64,000 nt of DNA from Xestospongia muta. Lineage: Eukaryota > Porifera > Demospongiae > Haplosclerida > Petrosiidae. Shown here piece after piece: positions 58,038 to 64,000 of the stretch (its first letter is position 1; every line of letters begins with the position of its first letter). The stretch spans positions 18,797,484-18,861,483 of the forward strand of contig OY848918.1 in the NCBI GenBank assembly GCA_963693285.1, written 5' to 3'. The notes below the pieces were generated by a model. That model was not told the origin of the DNA, ran no database searches, and saw nothing but the letters and a program-made list of their open reading frames with translations. The translations under genes and the position numbers were made by a program.

Positions 58038-58606
58038 TCCAAGAACTTTGGCATGCAAGCTTCACAATAGATAGACACTTCTCTTTCTAATACTTGGCTG
58101 GATTTGTGTCCATGAAGACACAAGGAGCTGCTAAGTAATCATCTGTGTTTGAATGGCTTTGGAAAAAGGAGTGGTTTTAGTCTCAGGATGATCGAAATAA
58201 AGCTAAATAAGGTTTCGCTCTTCTTTATATGTGGTACCAAACTACCCTCAACATGAGCGTGGGTAGGGTTAGCTTTGTTGATTTGATGAATAAGATTAAA
58301 AAGGACTTACAGGTACTTCAAAGTACTTACAAGTATTTTAGTATTTGTAAATACCTCCCTTAGTACTTGAGTACAAGTACAAGTACTGTGCAGAAATGAA
58401 GAAAGGATTTAAGTGTAAATACAAGTACTTTCATTTGTTGTACTTATATACTTAAGTCTTGGTGTAACATGATTGATGTAACAATCACCATGTGTCATAG
58501 AGTTATTAATGTTAGGTTTGGTTTAGAGTTTAGGTGATGTCATCATATATAATGACATCACTATATGTATATATTCAGTAATTTTACTAAATAAATTTGT
58601 ATACAG

Positions 58607-58816
58607 GTTTCTGGCAAGGGTATAGCATCTGGTACTTTCAAGATTTTAGTTTCAGGTGAAGAAACTCAGGTTGACTTTTCTTAAAAACCTGGACAAAACC
58701 TTAAATCTAAAAAGTTGAGCTCTGGTCCTTATATTGTTCAGGTCACTAATGGACCTTACATTGAAGGTATGACAGCTAACTGTACTTTCCAAGTAGTTGA
58801 TCCACAATGGAAATGA
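58607..58816 (+). pseudogene. Decayed terminal exon of an unknown gene
   Basis: After an acceptor-like ATACAG, a frame reads VSGKGIASGTFKILVSGEET and QVDFS, then TAA (58682-58684). It continues KPGQNLKSKKLSSGPYIVQV and ends TANCTFQVVDPQWK with TGA at 58814-58816. The frame is coherent over 70 codons apart from one stop. The segment looks like one beta-rich extracellular domain, but I do not recognise the family. Upstream exons were not found. Confidence 0.5.
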
Positions 58817-58849
58817 TGAGCTATGTTGCTAAACTTGAAAAAAGGAAAG

Positions 58850-59270
58850 GTTAAAAGTACAAATAGAGACTAAATTTTTGCTGCTATGCATATTTTTTTG
58901 TTTCCTTTATTGTATAGGCCATTATCTTATATTATGTACTTGTTAAAAAGATTTTTGATTAAGTTAACATTAATAACCTTTAATAATCTTAAACTTGTGA
59001 CAAAAATTAAATATCTTAATTATCTTAATAACTGTTAATTTGTTTTTATACTTCGTTAATTATGATTAAATATATCACTTTCTGATGGTCAGCTGTAATT
59101 ATCAAAAGTATATTGAAAGCTGTGTGTAATTGTCATCACTAGAGAATTGACGAGCTGTTGTCATGTATCTCTAGTTAAGTAATCTAGATTGCTTAATTTA
59201 ATCTAATGAGCTAATAACCTTTCAGATGAAATTAAAAAAAATCAAAATTATAAAAGTTTCTTAAATGTAA
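58850..59270. repeat. Divergent member of the 59-63 kb repeat family
   Basis: Blocks ATTATCAAAAGTATATTG and GAGAATTGACGAGCTGTTG near 59095-59165 recur at 59585-59650, 60445-60530 and, more weakly, 61810-61880. No gene is seen. Confidence 0.55.
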
Positions 59271-59967
59271 ATTTTGATAGTCTAATGCTTTGCTTATAAT
59301 TACCTGTAATTTTGTTTTATAGTTGTCAATAATGGGAGAAGGAACAGCATTTATGACATTCTCCTGTTAACAACCTGTAACATGCATGATTGATTTAAAG
59401 GAGAACAGCTGTTGCAGTTATGAAAGATATTACCTAGGTTCACTGTTTGTACCACATATAAAAACATGCCATTAAAGGGCAGCTTTGCTATTTGAAATCT
59501 ATCACCTTTTCTCACTGACAAACTCACTTGCTGTTGTTGCTTCGTTAATTATGAGTAAAATCTATCATTTTCTGATGGCTAGCTGTAATTATCAAAAGTA
59601 TATTGGAAGCTGTGTGCAATTGTCATCACTTGAGAATTGACTAGGTGTTGCCGTGTATCTCTAGTAAGTACTGTATATTGCTAAATTTTATCTTTTTGCA
59701 CAGCAGATATGAAATTCAATGAAAGAAAAAAAATAAGCTGTTGTTTTATTGAGTTATTAAGCTGCTGTAACTATCAATATTGTATAGGATGACAGTAGCT
59801 GTTGCCCTGTCTATTGCCGTCTCCTGTTTTATTCTAAGTATATCTGTATAGATGATATCTAAAAATGCAGAAATTCTGATATAACTAGATTCTTAACTGT
59901 TATATTTTGAAATGATCTGTTTTGGTCATTTTAACATTAGAGTCTTAAATGTGTATAATGGTTATAA

Positions 59968-60020
59968 ACACTCTCTCTCCCTCTCTCTCTCCCTCCCTCT
60001 CTCTCTCTCTTTCTCTCTCT

Positions 60021-60073
<53 letters not shown>

Positions 60074-60080
60074 CCTCCCT

Positions 60081-60126
<46 letters not shown>
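59968..60126. repeat. (CT)n microsatellite
   Basis: About 160 bp of CT/CCCT repeat; reading frames across it are Leu-Ser artefacts. Confidence 0.95.
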
Positions 60127-60131
<5 letters not shown>

Positions 60132-61107
60132 TAATGATCCTTTTTCAGATTTATTATTTTACCTTCTTCTGTAAATTTGTTTTACAATTTTCAATAATGG
60201 ACAAGGGATAGTATTTATGACATTCTCCTGTAAACTACCTATAACATTCATGATTGATGTAAGGGAGAACAGGTGTTCCAGTATCTAGTTTCACTGTCTG
60301 CACTGCATATATGAACATCTCCATTAGAGGACAGGTTTGTCTGCAACTTAGGAAATCTATCACCTTATCTTGTTGACAGGCTGATTTGCACCTATTCCCT
60401 GTTTAATTAAAGATTGAAATCTATCACCTTCTGATGGCCACCTGTAATCTCCAACAGTATATTGGTGGATATTCTCTAGCTGTTTGTCAGCTGTTTGCAA
60501 TTGTCAACATTAGAGAATTGACAAGCTGTTACCTTGTATATCTAGTTAAGTAATTGATATTGCTTAATTTTACCTTTTTGCACACATGATATCAACATGC
60601 AATGAAAGGGCAGCTGTTGTCTTATTGAGTTAGGCAGTTTTAACTATCAATGAATGTATATAGTAGGGCAGGAGCTAGGGGAGCAGTTACATTGTCTACA
60701 ACTTTTGATTGTATTATAGGTATTCAGTAATGGTTGATATTTGTTTACTTTATTTTTTATGCAGATAGAAAAACATGTAGAAATATTAACATAACAAAAT
60801 TTCTCTGCTTGAGTAATATTCTTAGTTAATAAAATCTTTTAACATTCATTTAATTTGAGGAAAGGTAACTTAATAAAATGTCATAAGGTGTTATAAGCTC
60901 ATTATCTCACTATCTTTCTCTTATTTATTGATGAAGCAATAGAAGATATGTAATAAATAAAAAAATATCAAAATAACAAATGATAATTATTATAATATAG
61001 TAAACAGAGCAGATTATTATCAGAATTTACACTTAAAAAACCTTCATAAGTTTGATTTTCATTTCTTTTGAAAGATTATTAGCTCGTTCCATTAGATTAA
61101 CAAGAGC

Positions 61108-61255
61108 CCTTGAAATATCAACAACAAAGTCAATCATTGTTTACCGAGCGTCCATCAACAAGTGAAGACTCGCTGATAAAATTGGTGGAAATGCAAAAAT
61201 GTAAGAGGGGTAGAAAGAGATTTCACACAGATGTCATAAAAAGGTGTTATAAGCT
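61108..61255 (+). pseudogene. Short coding-like fragment ending at a microsatellite
   Basis: A plus-strand frame reads SLFTERPSTSEDSLIKLVEM then KRGRKRFHTDVIKRCYKLI before running into the CT repeat. It resembles the segment before the catalytic domain in P/THAP-type transposases (a GRRRFH...LIRxCL-like pattern), but the match is weak and judged by eye. Part of it (GGTGTTATAAGCTCATTATC) is repeated at 60884-60905. Confidence 0.3.
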
Positions 61256-61260
61256 CATTA

Positions 61261-61303
61261 TCTCACTATCTCTCTCTCTCTCTCTTTTGCTCTCTCTTTA
61301 TGC

Positions 61304-61345
<42 letters not shown>

Positions 61346-61360
61346 TTCTCTCTCTCTCTA
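61261..61360. repeat. (CT)n microsatellite
   Basis: About 100 bp of interrupted CT repeat, at the same place relative to the downstream repeat copy as 59968-60126. Confidence 0.9.
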
Positions 61361-61900
61361 GCAACTGTTTTAGACTTTTGTTTCATTTAAAGGTGATCAG
61401 TTAGTTACACTGTACTTATACAGATTTGCATACACATCATTTTGAGAAGTCTAGTAATTAAATAAATTTTATTTATTATTAAAAATATCAAAAAATGAGA
61501 GTTTTTAGTTTTAATTAATTACCTTATTCTGTAGGTTTGTTTAATAGTTGTCAATAATGAGAAAGGTAGAGTATTTATGACATTCTCCTGTTAACTACCT
61601 ATAACATTCATGATTGATATAACAAAGAACAGCTGTTGTAATTACAAAAGATATTACCTAGTTTCACTGTTTGCATTGTATATCAACATGCCATTAAAAG
61701 ACAGCTTTGCCATTTGGGAAATCTATCACCTTCTCCTGGTGACTAGCTGATCTGCAGCTGTTCCCTTTTGAATTTAAGATTGAAATCTATCACCTTCTAA
61801 TGGCCACCTGTAATTACAAACAGTATATTAAAGGATACTGTCTAGCTGTTTGCAATTATCAACACTAGAGAATTGGCTAGCTGTTGCCTTGAATATTATT

Positions 61901-62920
61901 ACATGTTGATACATGAATTTTAAGCAGAAAAGCAACTGCTAATAAATAACTAAACCAGATGTTCTTGTATTAACACTATCAGGCATGTTATAAGGTTTGG
62001 AGATCTCAGCCTATATCTCTTTTCTGTACTTAGATCAGGTGTTGAACCAAACTGTTATGACTCAGCATAATAGACCTCTAAATTAGGATTGACGTCTGTT
62101 TTACTGTTTTATTATATCGTCACATATTCTCTGCTGCATAACTCTCACAATATGCATCATGCAATGTTCTGGCTTAATTAGGTATTTTAATGTTAGGTTT
62201 TTTCAAAACTTTTTTAACAAGTGCACAATAAAAAATGAAGGTCTATAAAATAAGAAAATTAAAAAAATTCAAAAATTTAGCCTCTATTTGTAATGTTTTG
62301 TATTCCTCTTATCACGTTTTAGTATCTCAGCTTACTATTATTATTTCCTTGAATGAACTAATTTGAAAGTGCACTTAGCGCTTGTATTTTTAGCATAAGG
62401 TCCACTAACTATCTCAACTGATAAATTAAAATTAAAGGAAGGCATTTGTCTTTCTCTATACGTAAAATCAACCTGAATTACTTCATTTCAAATTGTCATT
62501 TTAAAAGTACCAGATGTTGAACCGTGGTTTTGTTGTCTTTGAATGATAAAGAATTTTAAATACTTTAGATTCAACTTACTCCTCCAAAAGTATAATCAGA
62601 AGAAAAGGGTAAGTGTTAAAGTTACAATTGATGTAAATCTCTCATGTAGTAAATATTGTGCCAAAAATAAAAAAAGAAGTTATTTTCTCAGTAAAAGAGA
62701 GTAATGGACAAGAGAAATAAGGAGTGGTAGTGAACACTTACCTAGTAATACTAAAAGAGGCATATTAGGTGCATGAGTGTAGTACTTAATAGCATTGTTT
62801 ATTTAGTTGATTATCAATTTTTACATGTTGGAGTTACAAGTTGGAAAGAGGTATGTGAAAACATAACATACATTACTTAACTAGGAAACGGTACCTAGCC
62901 TCCTAGTGTTGACAATGGCA
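61901..62920. other. AT-rich intergenic DNA
   Basis: No gene, RNA or clear element boundary is recognised. Confidence 0.45.
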
Positions 62921-62929
62921 TACAGTTGG

Positions 62930-63235
62930 CAAACAGCTAGAGAGCTTTCCTCCAATTTACTGTTAATATTTACAGCTGGCCTTCAGAAAGTGACAGATTT
63001 CATTCTGAAATTAAAGTGATAACAACTGCAGTTGAATGACATTAACAAAAGAAGGTGATAAATTTCCTTTTAGGCAACAGCTGCACTCTAATGGCATGTT
63101 GATGCATGTAGTGCAAACAGGAGGACTACATGATATCTTTTATAACTATATACAATAGCTGCTGTTCCATTAGGACAATTATGAATGTTATATACGGATT
63201 GAAATCAGTAAACAGGAGAATGTGATAACTTCCTA
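62930..63235. repeat. Inverted copy of the 59-62 kb repeat
   Basis: Read on the minus strand this gives ACAGGAGAATGT-type, GAAAGTGACAGATTTC-type and AACAGCTGC blocks in the order found in the direct copies (ACATTCTCCTGT ... GGCATGTTGA ... CTGTAAATATTAAC). It lies opposite to the three direct copies. Confidence 0.65.
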
Positions 63236-63625
63236 AATAACCCAGACAAAAGCTGTCCCTGCTTTCATTATGAAATAACTATAAAGTAAACTTACTATTT
63301 ATTATTATGTACTTTTTTAGCTTGATTTCTCTAATAGACAGTATTAAAAGTATTCATCAAATTCGATTAATAGTTATTGAGATATTATAATCATAGTCAT
63401 TGATTTTAATAATAAACATTTTCATTAAATTAATTTTGTGGTTTGTAAATTTAGATTAAATAATTGCATGATAACTGCATTAACAGTGAAAATCAAAGTC
63501 ATAAATGTTTATTAATTGCAAATTTTGATAACCTTCTAGTCTGTTTACTATATATTATAACTTGTAATTTTGATAACTTCTATAATTTTTATATATTTTC
63601 AGTTGCTTTAAGCAACAGATAAATA

Positions 63626-63626
<1 letters not shown>

Positions 63627-63702
<76 letters not shown>
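63627..63702. repeat. (GA)n microsatellite
   Basis: About 76 bp of GA repeat beyond the inverted copy, matching in orientation the CT repeats that precede the direct copies. Confidence 0.9.
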
Positions 63703-63706
<4 letters not shown>

Positions 63707-64000
63707 ACAACCCCTTTTTTACAAGAACTAATTAAGGTTCCTCAATTTAAATAAAACTGAAGAGGTGTTGTGAACATAAAATTGATCAATCACAGGAATC
63801 TAGTTATGTTAATAATTGTTTCTACATATTATACTATCTACATAGTGGGAGTAAAATAAAGAAATATCCATTGCTGATATATATATATAATTAGAATAAA
63901 ACTAAAGAAAGCTATAGACATGGTAAGAGTTGCTCTAGCATCTGTCAAGTTATATTGTTCATAATTACAACTAGTCAATCAAGATTATACAATTGACTTA

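Larger units (their letters stand above)
55165..58070. repeat. Tandem duplication of a unit of about 1.4 kb with hAT-type ends
   Basis: Copy 1 runs from about 55165 to 56520 and copy 2 from about 56530 to 58070. Shared landmarks in order are TCTAGGTGGACGA, CCTCAGACAATTCAAAAT, GGCTGCCTGATGACTAAGAC, ATGATGCCATGCC and TCATCACTCAGTCTACATCT. Copy 2 is longer because of a (TA)n expansion. The unit's end encodes GVPSSSSPVERLFSNTGKIF, the hAT C-terminal dimerisation motif, so the unit is probably derived from a hAT element. No open transposase remains. Confidence 0.75.
59275..61900. repeat. Array of three direct repeat copies with CT microsatellites
   Basis: Copies begin near 59310, 60165 and 61520. 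Each carries in order TGTCAATAATG or TTTCAATAATG, TTTATGACATTCTCCTGT, a CATGATTGAT block, an AACAGCTGTT or AACAGGTGTT block, GAAATCTATCACCTT and GAGAATTG(A/G)C. CT microsatellites precede the second and third copies (59968-60126 and 61261-61360). No reading frame spans the unit, so these are probably dispersed or tandem non-autonomous repeats. Confidence 0.7.

Noticed and set aside
59912..60211. Leu-Ser-rich plus-strand ORFs
   Set aside because: Translation of a CT microsatellite within a repeat unit.

Overview
The window is AT-rich metazoan nuclear DNA. It most resembles a demosponge genome such as Amphimedon: compact genes with introns often of 50-300 bp, frequent TATAG acceptors, ankyrin/Roc/COR/CARD architecture, and many short DNA-transposon remnants. 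Species identity is inferred from style and content, not proven. No tRNA, rRNA, CRISPR array or bacterial-style operon was seen. Three large protein-coding genes are well supported, all on the minus strand. Exon models were built by hand from splice sites, and phase was checked across each junction.

(1) 24195-13799: an ankyrin - P-loop GTPase (Roc) - COR - CARD protein of about 968 residues. Its layout recalls the C-terminal half of DAPK1 with a CARD in place of the death domain. The large exon contains a -1 frame discontinuity exactly at a T TTT TTG heptamer. (2) 42942-30637: 26 exons that stay in frame from a Notum/pectin-acetylesterase-type secreted hydrolase, through one membrane helix, into an ABCG (White-type) half transporter, and on into a long acidic C-terminal tail (about 2004 residues). 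This Notum-ABCG fusion is the most unusual object in the window. (3) 54389-44793: XRN2, the nuclear 5'-3' exoribonuclease (30 exons, about 1055 residues), with an internal tandem duplication in its linker and a very long CT microsatellite directly upstream of one 3' splice site.

1-14 kb is a graveyard of minus-strand piggyBac-like transposase fragments, a decayed second copy of the CARD exons, a second transposon-type element inserted into that copy, and a solitary death-domain exon sitting in a 2.3 kb insertion that splits a piggyBac remnant. 24.2-30.6 kb has no intact gene: it holds a duplicated upstream region of the ankyrin gene and scattered decayed plus-strand coding segments. 43-44.8 kb is the spacer between the fusion gene and XRN2, with small inverted-repeat elements and one orphan ORF. 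54.4-64 kb is repeat-dominated: a tandem duplication carrying hAT-type sequence, a striking hairpin, a decayed terminal exon, and a direct/inverted repeat family with CT microsatellites.

The three genes have no obvious shared pathway. The ankyrin-Roc-COR-CARD gene is probably innate-immune or cell-death related. The fusion protein would place a lipid-type esterase outside the cell on the same chain as a lipid-type transporter. XRN2 is a housekeeping RNA-decay and transcription-termination enzyme.
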